From: Gammaproteobacteria bacterium
GTDB lineage: Bacteria; Pseudomonadota; Gammaproteobacteria; Pseudomonadales; Azotimanducaceae
DNA: 47,323 nt
Direction: 5' to 3'
Assembly (NCBI GenBank): GCA_028818795.1
Contig: JAPPND010000092.1
Location: 1 to 47,323, forward strand
Positions 1 to 7,814 of the stretch are shown piece by piece. The notes beneath the pieces are model-generated. The model searched no databases. It was not told where the DNA came from and saw only the letters and a program-made list of their open reading frames with translations. Within the stretch, counting starts at the first letter, position 1, and every line of letters starts with the position of its first letter. Both the position numbers and the translations under genes were made by a program.

Positions 1-10
1 TCGATTCGTG

Positions 11-1960
11 CTAGTCGTTCGCGAATACGGCAACAGGGTCTAGTCTAGATGCGCGGTACGCCGGTATGACACCGGACAGCGATCCAGCGAGAGTCGCGGC
101 GGCAACGGCCGCGCCAAAGAACCATGGTTCGTACGCAGGGGGTACGTCCGCGATGAACCCTAAAACTGGGGTGAGTGCAAGTGCCAAGGGCGCGCCCATC
201 GCCGAACCCGCTATAGTCGTCACAGCTGTCTCGGCAAGGATCTGCCACATTAAATCCCGCCGATGTGCCCCGACTGCCATGCGCGTTGCGATCTCAGTCC
301 TCCTCTGCCGGACCGAGACCCATGCGAAAATCATATTGACGAAGGCGACCGCCGCCACTGATGCCACTCCGACGCCAACCAAAACTCCAACGTGCGCATT
401 GACGGAGGCACGGTAGGGACTGATCATGTCGATGTCGAGCGACAGGTAAAAGGCACCCTGACCGTGGCGGCGGATCAGGAGGTCGCGGATCTTGCCCGCG
501 GTCTGTTCTAGCCCTCCGACGTCAACAACGTGCGCGACTATGTGCAGGGGTACTTCGCGACCGAGGAGCGTGTCCCTGCTCGTTTCCAACGGGATCTGGA
601 CCCGGGGCGGGAACGTTTGGTTCCGGCGCGCGTGGCTTTCCATAATCGGATGGCGTGCGAGTACCCCTTTAACCGTAAACGATACTCCGCCAATGTCGAT
701 CCGCTCCCCCACGGGGTTGGCATCAGGGGCAAAAAGCGCCCGCGCGAGCGTAGGTCCGATGACTACGACCTGCGACCTGATGTCGCTGTCGCGGCGACTA
801 ATGTGCTGGCCTTGTGCGAGCGGCCAAGGACCCCACATGAATTCCGGGCGGTTGTCGCTAGCGTACACTTCTACGTCTTGGACGTACCTTTCGCCGTATC
901 GTACCCAGCTGGCACCGAACTGTCTTGCGTACGCGTCTCGAACGTTAGGGAGCAGTCGGATGGTGTGCACGTCTTCCATGTCGATACCCGAAACGTGACG
1001 TCCGGCAGATAGTGATGCGATTCCAATCCGGTCTGCGCCCAAAGTACCCATGACCATGAGACTCTCGCGGTACGCTCCGTGCGCGAGACCCAAGGAAACT
1101 ATCGCCGAAGCCACTCCTGCGGCGGTAACGAGGACCAATAGCGCCGCTTTGATGCGGAAGGCGCGTAGTGAACTTCCGGCGGCCCGCAAACCTTCGAAGC
1201 CGTCGCGCCTAGCGTGTTGCATTGGTGGCGGGGGGTGCGGTTGCGCGTCGGTCGCAAGTGGTTTCGAATGAACCTTCGAGTCGTCTATCAGCCTGCCGTC
1301 CCGGAAGGTGAGTCTTCGCGTCGCAAACCTCGCGACGGCCGAGTCGTGTGAGGCGACCAATACCGCAAGCCCCGCCATGGCCAACTGCTTGAGCAGTGAG
1401 AGAATCTCGTCGGATTGGCGGACGTCAAGGGCCGCTGTTGGCTCGTCGGCGAGGATGACGCGCGGGGAGTTCATCAAAGCACGGGCAACGGCGACGCGTT
1501 GACTTTCACCGCCGGATAGTTCGGCCGGGATATGGTCCATGCGGTTCGCCAGGCCGAGAGATGTAAGGATCTGCGCCGCGCGTGAGGCCTGATCCCTATG
1601 GCGCATGCCAGCGTACAAAGCCGGCAACTCGACATTGGATCTTGCAGTCATCAGATCGACGAGGTAGTGGTCTTGGCGGACCAAACCAATCGTCTGCCGA
1701 CGTAGACGGGCGAGGCCTGCCTCGCTGAACGTTGAGACATCGATGCCCGCAAACCAGTAGCGGCCGGAAGTTGGCCGATCCAGGCACGCTAGGAGATTGA
1801 CCAGGGTCGACTTGCCGGATCCGGATGAACCGCTGACCCACACATACTCTCCCTCGTCGATCTCGAGACCTACGTGGGACAACGCGACGGTCGAGGTCGC
1901 GGGCGATTCGAACGTCCGGCCGATGTTGTCGAGCCGGATCAGAGGAAAAGGATTGCTCAT
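11..1960 (-). CDS. MacB-type ABC transporter, ATPase fused to permease
   Basis: A 649-aa inner-membrane exporter of the MacB family. The N-terminal ATPase has Walker A GSSGSGKST at residues 44-52, the signature LSGGES near 148-153 and Walker B VILADE near 168-173. A linker follows, then one membrane segment around residue 270, a long periplasmic domain and three C-terminal membrane segments, ending in the RxxRLDPxxxF-type tail usual for MacB/FtsX permeases. MacB proteins work with a MacA-like adaptor and TolC to move peptides, lipoproteins or macrolides across the periplasm; neither partner is in the window, though an adaptor could lie beyond the left edge. The ATG start at 1960 fits the family. 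The substrate is unknown. Its closeness to two small secreted proteins makes a cargo link possible, but this is inference. Confidence 0.9.
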   Translation of the reverse strand: MSNPFPLIRLDNIGRTFESPATSTVALSHVGLEIDEGEYVWVSGSSGSGKSTLVNLLACLDRPTSGRYWFAGIDVSTFSEAGLARLRRQTIGLVRQDHYLVDLMTARSNVELPALYAGMRHRDQASRAAQILTSLGLANRMDHIPAELSGGESQRVAVARALMNSPRVILADEPTAALDVRQSDEILSLLKQLAMAGLAVLVASHDSAVARFATRRLTFRDGRLIDDSKVHSKPLATDAQPHPPPPMQHARRDGFEGLRAAGSSLRAFRIKAALLVLVTAAGVASAIVSLGLAHGAYRESLMVMGTLGADRIGIASLSAGRHVSGIDMEDVHTIRLLPNVRDAYARQFGASWVRYGERYVQDVEVYASDNRPEFMWGPWPLAQGQHISRRDSDIRSQVVVIGPTLARALFAPDANPVGERIDIGGVSFTVKGVLARHPIMESHARRNQTFPPRVQIPLETSRDTLLGREVPLHIVAHVVDVGGLEQTAGKIRDLLIRRHGQGAFYLSLDIDMISPYRASVNAHVGVLVGVGVASVAAVAFVNMIFAWVSVRQRRTEIATRMAVGAHRRDLMWQILAETAVTTIAGSAMGAPLALALTPVLGFIADVPPAYEPWFFGAAVAAATLAGSLSGVIPAYRASRLDPVAVFAND

Positions 1961-2195
1961 GCAGCCGTTTACCGGTTGCTCAGGGCGTATGACAGCCTGG
2001 TGGCGGCGGGCGACGGCGCGTTAAACCCAAGCGCCGGATACGCTTCCCGAGTAGGCACGGCGCTGCCGGACTTGCCATCACTCCTCTGCAGCGAAGGCCG
2101 TCCCAAATGACACAAAAAAGGTTGATCAATGACAGGTACTGCAAGTAATGTACCTCGATGAAACCCAAGTTCTGCTATTGCGGAGTAATCGGAAC

Positions 2196-2789
2196 ATGAC
2201 AAAGTGGAAAACGGTGGCATACACAGCGCTGGCATTCCTGACGCTGCAGTTGGGCGCAGCAACCAAGGAGTCGGACGTTACGACAGGAAACTGCGAGTCG
2301 GAACTCGAACATCTAAAGAGTTGCATTGCGACGGGTGAACCATGCCTTGATCAAGTAGTTCGGCTTGTCGATTGTTTGGATGGGAACGGTTTGGCAGAAG
2401 TGAAAGGCCAACGGATGAGTTTGTCTGTTGCGACGGACCCTGGGTCGCCGGAGTGGCGGATGACACTCGCGAGACCCAAGAGGCGCGATGGTGATGACTC
2501 GACGAATACGGCGTACTATCGAATCGGCAAGTGCTACGCGAACCCACTCGGAGATCACGACGGCAAAGGGGTTGCTCGGGCGCTCGTTGTGATTCAAAAC
2601 AAAGACGATCCCCGTTTCGACCAACGGTACCATGGTTTCGCTAACCCGCGTTGTGACGGCCACGTGTCAGTGGGCACTGTCACGGATACTAGGTACTTCT
2701 CCTCGGCGGTTCGAAGCTATATCGACACCGGAGTGCGGCGTCCAAACATCACGTCCCTTTCGGTCCCAACGGGGCAACTAGACGAATGA
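2196..2789 (+). CDS. Secreted Cys-containing protein with C-terminal YFSSAV module
   Basis: A 197-aa protein of no family I recognise. I chose ATG 2196 over an upstream ATG (2148) because it begins a clear signal peptide (MTKWKTVAYTALAFLTLQLG), with GGAG about 10 bases before it. The mature part has six Cys: four in a helical-looking N-terminal stretch (CESELEHLKSC, then PC and DC) and two further on. The end of the protein (GTVTD..YFSSAV.SYID) matches the end of the 82-aa protein encoded convergently at 2897-3145, so the two share a homologous module. Base composition here is visibly more AT-rich than in neighbouring genes, which suggests transfer. Likely exported and disulfide-bonded in the periplasm or outside the cell; function unknown. 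Confidence 0.7.
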   Translation: MTKWKTVAYTALAFLTLQLGAATKESDVTTGNCESELEHLKSCIATGEPCLDQVVRLVDCLDGNGLAEVKGQRMSLSVATDPGSPEWRMTLARPKRRDGDDSTNTAYYRIGKCYANPLGDHDGKGVARALVVIQNKDDPRFDQRYHGFANPRCDGHVSVGTVTDTRYFSSAVRSYIDTGVRRPNITSLSVPTGQLDE

Positions 2790-2833
2790 AGCGGGATTGG
2801 ACTCACGTTCTGCGAGTAGGTCCAATCCGCTTC
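2788..2833. terminator. Long hairpin between convergent secreted-protein genes
   Basis: The arm at 2788-2802 (gaagcgggattggac) pairs with 2820-2833 (gtccaatccgcttc) with one bulged base. The loop is about 17 bases and contains a further short ACTC/GAGT pairing. It sits on the stop codon of the 197-aa gene and upstream of the convergent 82-aa gene's stop. There is no clear T-run, so it may be a bidirectional terminator or a transcript-stabilising stem. Confidence 0.5.
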
Positions 2834-2896
2834 CCGTACCCACCCCGTTGGATTGTGTACGTCCATGCAGCACCCTTAACCGTTGACAACAAACCC

Positions 2897-3145
2897 TCAG
2901 CCGTCGTTGGTGTGTTGAATGCAGCCCCTTTCAGGATTGGACGCGTCAATATAGCTCTTCACGGCCGACGAAAAGTAGATTGGATCCGTCACTGATCCTA
3001 TACACGGTGCCGCGCAGGCGTTGTTGGGGAACCCGTAGTATGGCCCTCCTGTGTTTCCTAGCACGTATTGCGATGCAACGGCGCCGAGCACGGCGGTTGA
3101 GAGCACAAGAGCCTTGATGGTACGAATCGGGGGTCTTGCTTTCAT
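2897..3145 (-). CDS. Small secreted protein, YFSSAV-module paralogue
   Basis: An 82-aa protein. ATG 3145 is supported by a strong GGAGGAGG ribosome site about 7-8 bases upstream and begins a signal-like sequence (basic start, then ALVLSTAVLGAVAS). The mature peptide is short, with three Cys. Residues from YYGFPNNAC through GSVTDPIYFSSAVKSYID align with YHGFANPRC through GTVTDTRYFSSAVRSYID at the end of the 197-aa protein at 2196-2789, at about 55 percent identity over about 35 positions by eye. It therefore looks like a stand-alone copy of that C-terminal module. Function unknown; a secreted peptide or a partner of the larger protein are both possible. Confidence 0.65.
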   Translation of the reverse strand: MKARPPIRTIKALVLSTAVLGAVASQYVLGNTGGPYYGFPNNACAAPCIGSVTDPIYFSSAVKSYIDASNPERGCIQHTNDG

Positions 3146-3616
3146 GTGTAGATTTCCTCCTCCGTTGAATGGCATTTGCCCAAAAAACCATTCCCTTGAA
3201 GGGGTCGACAGGCGACGAGTCGTAGCTCAATGGTCGTGTGTGACTTAGCCTATGGTGGCCGACCCGGTACGGCACCTCAAGCAAAATTGCTGACCGCCAG
3301 TCAGTTTTCGCCCGACGCCGAGAACCCATCCCGCCGCGCGACACGGAACCGTAGATCCGAATGTCTCCGGTTGCTCGGTCCGGGTCAGAACTCCAGCTAA
3401 CTCGCCGTTTCCGCTCGCAACGCGTCGCCGCGGAAAACTGACCGGCCGTTGGTTTTTTCGTTGAATCGACGATTGCTCCGCGCCAAGCAGAAGGCACGCC
3501 GCTGGTCGATGTCGAGAGCGCGAAAACGAACGTAACCGGCCCGCATCTGGCAACTCCACGATCAGCCGTCTGGAGGATGGCCGCGAACGGGTCTTGGGAC
3601 TAACACGTCTTCGAAG
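3146..3616. other. Gene-free stretch with a 10-bp inverted repeat
   Basis: No convincing gene is seen in these 471 bases. The sequence GTCAGTTTTC at 3300-3309 recurs inverted as GAAAACTGAC at 3433-3442; the match extends outwards to about 13 bp with one mismatch, bounding a ~145-bp segment. A small CTGAC-GTCAG stem followed by TTTT lies at 3290-3308. The part next to 3145 holds the promoter and ribosome site of the 82-aa gene. This could be a miniature element or a regulatory spacer. Confidence 0.4.
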
Positions 3617-4222
3617 CTAGATAGCTCGTCCGTGTAGATCGTCGAACCTGTCCTGCCGCTGCCCCATACGGAGCAATGTTGTCGCGAAGTCCGTCACGAG
3701 AGTCGAAACGCAGACGCTGGGTAGTTTGACCAGTAGAGCCACCGTGAACGAGGTGGTCACGATTAACTGAGCCAGTTCCCGCCGACGCGTCGCGTCGGTC
3801 TCCCGCAACTCTCGTTCTCCCTCAAGCCGCCGTTGCCAGAACCCAACCAGTCGTTCGTTCAACCGCTCGACGACGAGAGCATGCGCAGGGTCTCGGTACG
3901 TCAGGCCTGCGATGCTCACCAACACTCTGTGGTCATGTTCCAAAGCACGCACCCACTCGGCCAACGCCGCGGCCAACGGGCCACTGTCCGCATGTGCGAT
4001 GCCATGCATGGAGCGCAGGAACCGATCGCCCGCGATCTGCATCGCGTATGCATAGAGTTGTGCCTTGTCGTGGAAGTGCCAGAAGACCGTCCCGTGGGCC
4101 ACACTGGCCCGGTCGGCAATCTCCTGCACGGACGTCCCCTCGAAACCGTGCGTTGCAAAAAGATCCAAGGCAGCAGCGAGGATCCGTTGGCGCGTTATCG
4201 ACTTTCGTCGGTGTGTGGCCAC
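3617..4222 (-). CDS. TetR/AcrR-family transcriptional regulator
   Basis: A 201-aa protein with the typical TetR layout. The N-terminal helix-turn-helix at about residues 10-55 contains ILAAALDLFATHGFEGTSV, then IADRASVAHGTVFWHF. A divergent, mostly helical ligand-binding domain follows. TetR repressors usually control an adjacent efflux or metabolic gene in response to a small molecule. Its neighbours are the secreted-protein pair, MacB and the GG-leader peptide gene, so any of these may be targets; I see no clear palindrome upstream of the start to decide. Confidence 0.9.
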   Translation of the reverse strand: MATHRRKSITRQRILAAALDLFATHGFEGTSVQEIADRASVAHGTVFWHFHDKAQLYAYAMQIAGDRFLRSMHGIAHADSGPLAAALAEWVRALEHDHRVLVSIAGLTYRDPAHALVVERLNERLVGFWQRRLEGERELRETDATRRRELAQLIVTTSFTVALLVKLPSVCVSTLVTDFATTLLRMGQRQDRFDDLHGRAI

Positions 4223-4391
4223 GAGGACTCGGCTTACACGACGCCCCAGTCATCTCGCCCGAAACCACGACTCGCCATCGCTTGCGGTTCGGGCCAGACA
4301 GACCATCCAGAACACCTTGCGAGGGCGTGACCCCGGCTAGGCGGCGAAATCCGCAGCAGCTGGGACTACAGGCGGGGCTTGACCTCAGGTG

Positions 4392-4550
4392 TCAATCGTC
4401 GCTGCTTCCCGTTTCGTCCCCAGGATCAGCGGACTCTTCCAGGCTCTCCTCGACAGCTGCCGCGACGAGCACAATGGCCGCAGCAACGGCAACGAGCGGC
4501 AGGACTCCTCCCGATACTTCGTTGACTTCCTCGGAAGTCAATTCGCGCAT
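4392..4550 (-). CDS. Double-glycine-leader peptide, candidate bacteriocin precursor
   Basis: A 52-aa peptide starting MRELTSEEVNEVSGG, a textbook GG leader of class II bacteriocin type (MREL at the start, hydrophobic positions before the GG, cleavage after GG). The 37-residue core is hydrophobic first (VLPLVAVAAAIVLVAAAV) and then strongly acidic, ending DETGSSDD. A longer in-frame form from GTG 4664 (90 aa) exists, but the MREL start matches the family. The ribosome site is weak for both. A C39-peptidase exporter that would cut after GG is encoded about 4 kb away in the divergent operon (8652-10805). The core has no Cys, so no disulfide or lanthionine is expected. It could be a pore-forming toxin, a signal peptide or another exported peptide. 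Confidence 0.7.
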   Translation of the reverse strand: MRELTSEEVNEVSGGVLPLVAVAAAIVLVAAAVEESLEESADPGDETGSSDD

Positions 4551-4790
4551 GTGGGTCGTTGGCGGTAGACCTCTCAGGTCAACCAGCGATGGGTTCAATT
4601 GGTTCACAGTGTTCACTCCGTTAGCGAGTTGTCCGACTCCAAATCCGCGTACTTCCCCGCTCACGGATACAACCTAAACGTCTACGTTTGTCCCCAACGG
4701 GTCAACGAAAAACCTGCTCAAGTTGTGTGGAGATTTCCTAGGGGCACCAATCCGCTTGACCCCGAACAACGCACAGAGCTCGACGAGCGC

Positions 4791-4823
4791 TTGCGGAACC
4801 TGTGTATCATGACAATAATACAC
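4791..4823 (+). promoter_or_regulatory. gntR promoter with overlapping palindromic operator
   Basis: TTGCGG at 4791-4796 and AATAAT at 4814-4819, 17 bases apart, form a plausible sigma-70 promoter. The spacer and -10 box are covered by a perfect inverted repeat, GTGTAT (4802-4807), 10 bases, ATACAC (4818-4823). A palindrome on the promoter of a GntR gene is the usual autorepression layout. Transcription would start near 4826, leaving a very short leader before ATG 4833. Confidence 0.6.
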
Positions 4824-4832
4824 CTTGTGTCG

Positions 4833-5201
4833 ATGTATTCGCTCAACGCCATGTCGGGCACGCCGATCTACCGCCAGATCGTGGATCAGACTTGCCAACT
4901 CATCGCAAGCGGCCGACTGCCGCGCGGGGAGCTTCTGCCGTCCGTTCGCGCTCTCGCCGCCGAGCTGGGGATCAATCCGATGACCGTCTCTAAGGCCTAC
5001 GGTCTTCTCGAGCGCGAAGGCATCGTTACGAGACGGCACGGCCTCGGCATGGCTGTCGAGGAGACCACCATAACGCCGGCGGAGACCATCCGCCCCGAGG
5101 CTCTCGCCCTCGTCGATGCGGCCCGGCGGCTGCGGCTCTCTCGTCAGGATGTCGCTGTCGCCATCGACCTTGTCTGGAACCCGGAGAGGAAGGATCCGTG
5201 A
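4833..5201 (+). CDS. YtrA-type GntR-family regulator
   Basis: A small DNA-binding regulator, 122 aa from ATG 4833 or 116 aa from ATG 4851 (MSGTPIYRQIVDQ). The winged-helix GntR domain fills most of it: PIYRQIVDQTCQLIASG, then LPSVRALAAELGINP, then TVSKAYGLLEREGIV with the wing RRHGLGMAV. The C-terminal part is only about 40 residues and helical, as in YtrA-subfamily members, which typically sit first in an operon with an ABC transporter and repress it. That is the arrangement here: the next gene starts on a GTG overlapping this stop. The open frame extends upstream to 4599, but that part crosses the promoter and palindrome, so I reject it. Confidence 0.85.
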   Translation: MYSLNAMSGTPIYRQIVDQTCQLIASGRLPRGELLPSVRALAAELGINPMTVSKAYGLLEREGIVTRRHGLGMAVEETTITPAETIRPEALALVDAARRLRLSRQDVAVAIDLVWNPERKDP

Positions 5202-6025
5202 ACGACCCATTGACCGTATGCAACGTCGGTGCCGGCTACCGGCGTAAGCACCCAGTCCTCGACGACGTCAACCTCATCGTTCCCTCCGGGTCAATCACCG
5301 GACTATTGGGTCGCAACGGTGCTGGCAAGACAACGCTGATCCACACCGCTTTGGGCCTCCGGAAGGTCTGGCACGGGAAGACCCAGTTGTTCGGTCACGA
5401 TGCCTGGAACGCGCCCGCATCCGTCCGATGCCGAATTGGCTATGTACCGCAGCAGTTCGTCGACTTCCACTGGCTGACGCCGTCCAGGTGCATCGACCTT
5501 GTCGCCAGCTTCCACGCGGATTGGGACCACCGGCTCGTCGCAGAACTGCGCGAGCGTTGGTCGTTGCCTGATGAACCGATCGGGGCGCTGTCCCCTGGGA
5601 TGCGACAGTGCGTCGCGGTCTTGCTCGCGATCGGCCACCGCCCCGACCTACTCGTACTCGACGAGCCAGTCGCCATGTTGGATCCCAGCGCACGACGAAA
5701 CCTCCTCCGCGCCATCGGAGATCTGAACGCCGAGACCCAGCAGACCGTGCTGCTTTCCAGCCACATCTGTAGCGATGTCGAACGCATTTGCTCGAACGTC
5801 GCGATCCTCCATGCTGGGCGCATCGCGCTCGACGCCGACATCGACGATCTCAAGGATCGGGTCCGGCCCGTATACGGCCTCGACCCGGTGCCGATAGGCG
5901 CCGATGTGCTCGCGCACGTGGGATCCCGCCTTTGGCTGCGCAATTGGCACCGACACGATCTGTCCAATGCGGCACGGGTAGGCGAACTCAACCTCGAGGA
6001 GCTCTTCCTGGACATGACGGCATGA
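5198..6025 (+). CDS. ABC transporter ATP-binding protein (YtrB-like)
   Basis: A 275-aa soluble ATPase subunit. Walker A is GRNGAGKTT at residues 38-46, the signature is the variant LSPGM, and Walker B is LLVLDEP followed by the D-loop LDP and an H-loop at SSH. The GTG start at 5198 overlaps the gntR stop by 4 bases. It should energise the permease encoded next, also overlapping by 4 bases. YtrA-linked ABC systems respond to cell-envelope antibiotics or export peptides. Here a role in immunity to, or export of, the peptide encoded at 4392-4550 is a reasonable guess. Confidence 0.9.
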   Translation: MNDPLTVCNVGAGYRRKHPVLDDVNLIVPSGSITGLLGRNGAGKTTLIHTALGLRKVWHGKTQLFGHDAWNAPASVRCRIGYVPQQFVDFHWLTPSRCIDLVASFHADWDHRLVAELRERWSLPDEPIGALSPGMRQCVAVLLAIGHRPDLLVLDEPVAMLDPSARRNLLRAIGDLNAETQQTVLLSSHICSDVERICSNVAILHAGRIALDADIDDLKDRVRPVYGLDPVPIGADVLAHVGSRLWLRNWHRHDLSNAARVGELNLEELFLDMTA

Positions 6026-7266
6026 TTCGCGCTCGACACCTGGTCGCGGTGTCGCGGGCTTGTTTTCGTCCGAGTTCGCCCGCAACGCTAGTCGGCGCAG
6101 CCGTCTACGTCGCGTATCTGGTGTGGCTCTCCGCAAGCGAGATCGACGCCATCGGGGCGACCGCCCATGTGCACCTGTGCGTGACCTTCGTCGCCGGAGG
6201 TGCGTGGGTCGGGGCTTGTCTCGGACGAGCCGCAAACTGGTCCGGATCCGCGTTTACGCGGGCATTCGCCCCCACCCTTGTCCTCGCCGCTGCACTGGCG
6301 GCCACTTCGGTGCTCGGGATAAACGTGGTTGCTGGATACATCGCTGGCATGGACCCGTGGTCGCTCACCGCTCTCGGGTCATTCGCCACGGCTGTTGGTC
6401 TGGCCTTGGGTCGGGCCCGCCCAGCGGCAACGTTCTATTTGTTTCTGGTTCTTGGAATCCTCGTTCCGATCGGTCCGGTCATTGGCCCCCTGTTGCCGCT
6501 GCCGATTCGCGGCACGACCGGTGCGATGCTACTCGTAGCCGCCCCGGTTGCTGCGACGGCTTTGCTCGCATGGTTCGCATCCCGGCTTCAAGTGCCAACT
6601 GTCTCGTCCAAGTCCCTCCGACCCACGTCGATGACCGCGGCGAGAGTCCTGCCCAGTTTGCTATCGGAACCCACATTGCCCCGGGTCGCCATTTGGTCGG
6701 GGCTGATGGCTGCTGGCTGCACGTTGGCGCACCGGCACGCCGGACTCGAGTGGCGGGATGGCACATTGATCGCCGTGATTGGCGCCATGTGTGCCCTGCT
6801 CGGTGTCACGGCCACATCGGTGTCGCTCTCCCGAGGCCCACTACCCGGTGCCGCATGGCTGCTCTTGTGGGGCGCGGCGAGAGACCGCCGCTCCGCGGGT
6901 CGTAGGGTTCTGTCGAGGATTTTCGCAGACCATCTGTTTGCTGCCGGTGTGTTCACAGCCGTAACCGTCGCCTTGGGCTCCGGCTGGCACCTTGTCGAGA
7001 TGATGCTGGTCGCACTGGCAGCGTGCCACGCCTACCTCGCGGCGGCATCTCCAAACCGTTGGCTGCTGTCCAATCCCTTCAGCGTGTTGGTGTCGACTCC
7101 CGCCGTAGGGGCAATCGCATGGGCCGCTTGGACCCCTTTTCCCTGGGCACTGCCAACGGCACTCGCCGCGTTCCTGCTGAGCGGATCGGCTGCGGTCTAC
7201 CTGGGCGGGCTCGGAATGGGCCGCGTCAACCTAGATTTTCCACCTCCCCCGGCGCCCGCCTCCTAG
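6022..7266 (+). CDS. Polytopic membrane protein, probable ABC permease
   Basis: A 414-aa protein beginning at ATG 6022, which overlaps the preceding ATPase stop by 4 bases. The open frame continues upstream, but only as a shadow of the ATPase gene. About ten to eleven hydrophobic segments span the whole length, with few charged residues between them, and an NPFSVLVSTP motif lies near the C-terminal segments. I do not recognise a named family. Position and topology make it the membrane subunit for the ATPase at 5198-6025, as in ABC-2-like two-gene systems. Its stop TAG shares its G with the GTG start of the next gene. Confidence 0.75.
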   Translation: MIRARHLVAVSRACFRPSSPATLVGAAVYVAYLVWLSASEIDAIGATAHVHLCVTFVAGGAWVGACLGRAANWSGSAFTRAFAPTLVLAAALAATSVLGINVVAGYIAGMDPWSLTALGSFATAVGLALGRARPAATFYLFLVLGILVPIGPVIGPLLPLPIRGTTGAMLLVAAPVAATALLAWFASRLQVPTVSSKSLRPTSMTAARVLPSLLSEPTLPRVAIWSGLMAAGCTLAHRHAGLEWRDGTLIAVIGAMCALLGVTATSVSLSRGPLPGAAWLLLWGAARDRRSAGRRVLSRIFADHLFAAGVFTAVTVALGSGWHLVEMMLVALAACHAYLAAASPNRWLLSNPFSVLVSTPAVGAIAWAAWTPFPWALPTALAAFLLSGSAAVYLGGLGMGRVNLDFPPPPAPAS

Positions 7267-7814
7267 TGGACAAGGCGGGCGAGTTCATCGTGGCGTTGGT
7301 GCTATACGCCATGCGCTGCATCGAGGACGGCGAGATGGACGCGCTTGCCCGCATGGGGTTCGGTCCCTCGGAGGTGGCTGCCCTTGCGGGCCTGACATTC
7401 GGGGACCTCAAGAGGATCGAAAGACTCAGAACCCACTGCCTCGACATCAAGATCGATCGGGAAGCGCTGAGGGGGATAATCAGTCGCATCCACGCGGACG
7501 GATTGTCCACGGAATGGGAGCACACGCTGATCCGCGCGGATGCGTCGTTCGACATGATGCGGCGTCTGTTCGGGACCACCCGGCGTACCTACACCAAGCT
7601 GCGCCATGCATTTGGCGTGTCGAGCGTGGGCCGTCCACGCGAGCCCACGGACGCCCAAGCGAAAGCCCTATGGCAGCGGATCAAACAACGCCTTCGCGCA
7701 TCTCCCAGTGACACACTCGCGCCGTCAGACTACCTTGCCATCAGCCGCCAGTGCGGCGTGCCGCTACGCACCGTGTGGCGGGAGTCGAACCGCGTCGCTC
7801 GCGAGACCGCGTGA
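7266..7814 (+). CDS. DUF2857-like protein
   Basis: A 182-aa protein from GTG 7266, which overlaps the previous stop by one base (TAGTG). Landmarks resemble DUF2857 proteins as I remember them: an early stretch around CIEDGEMDALARMGF, then LRTHCLDIKIDREALRGII, then a mid-protein helix-turn-helix-like MMRRLFGTTRRTYTKLR, a basic GRPREPT link and a LWQRIKQRL helix, ending in an HTH-like SRQCGVPLRTVWRESNR. Known DUF2857 members are mostly found in integrative conjugative elements and are thought to be regulatory or DNA-binding. Finding one coupled to a peptide-export operon is unusual. Its stop overlaps the GTG start of the adaptor gene, so it is translated with it. Confidence 0.65.
   Translation: MDKAGEFIVALVLYAMRCIEDGEMDALARMGFGPSEVAALAGLTFGDLKRIERLRTHCLDIKIDREALRGIISRIHADGLSTEWEHTLIRADASFDMMRRLFGTTRRTYTKLRHAFGVSSVGRPREPTDAQAKALWQRIKQRLRASPSDTLAPSDYLAISRQCGVPLRTVWRESNRVARETA

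Noticed and set aside
2786-2995. 69-aa frame between the two secreted-protein genes
   Set aside because: It runs through the long hairpin and the 3' end of the convergent gene; no ribosome site or family resemblance.
4551-4664. Longer GTG-initiated form of the GG-leader peptide
   Set aside because: It would put 38 extra residues before MREL; double-glycine leaders of this type start at MREL, and the GTG has no good ribosome site. Not fully excluded.
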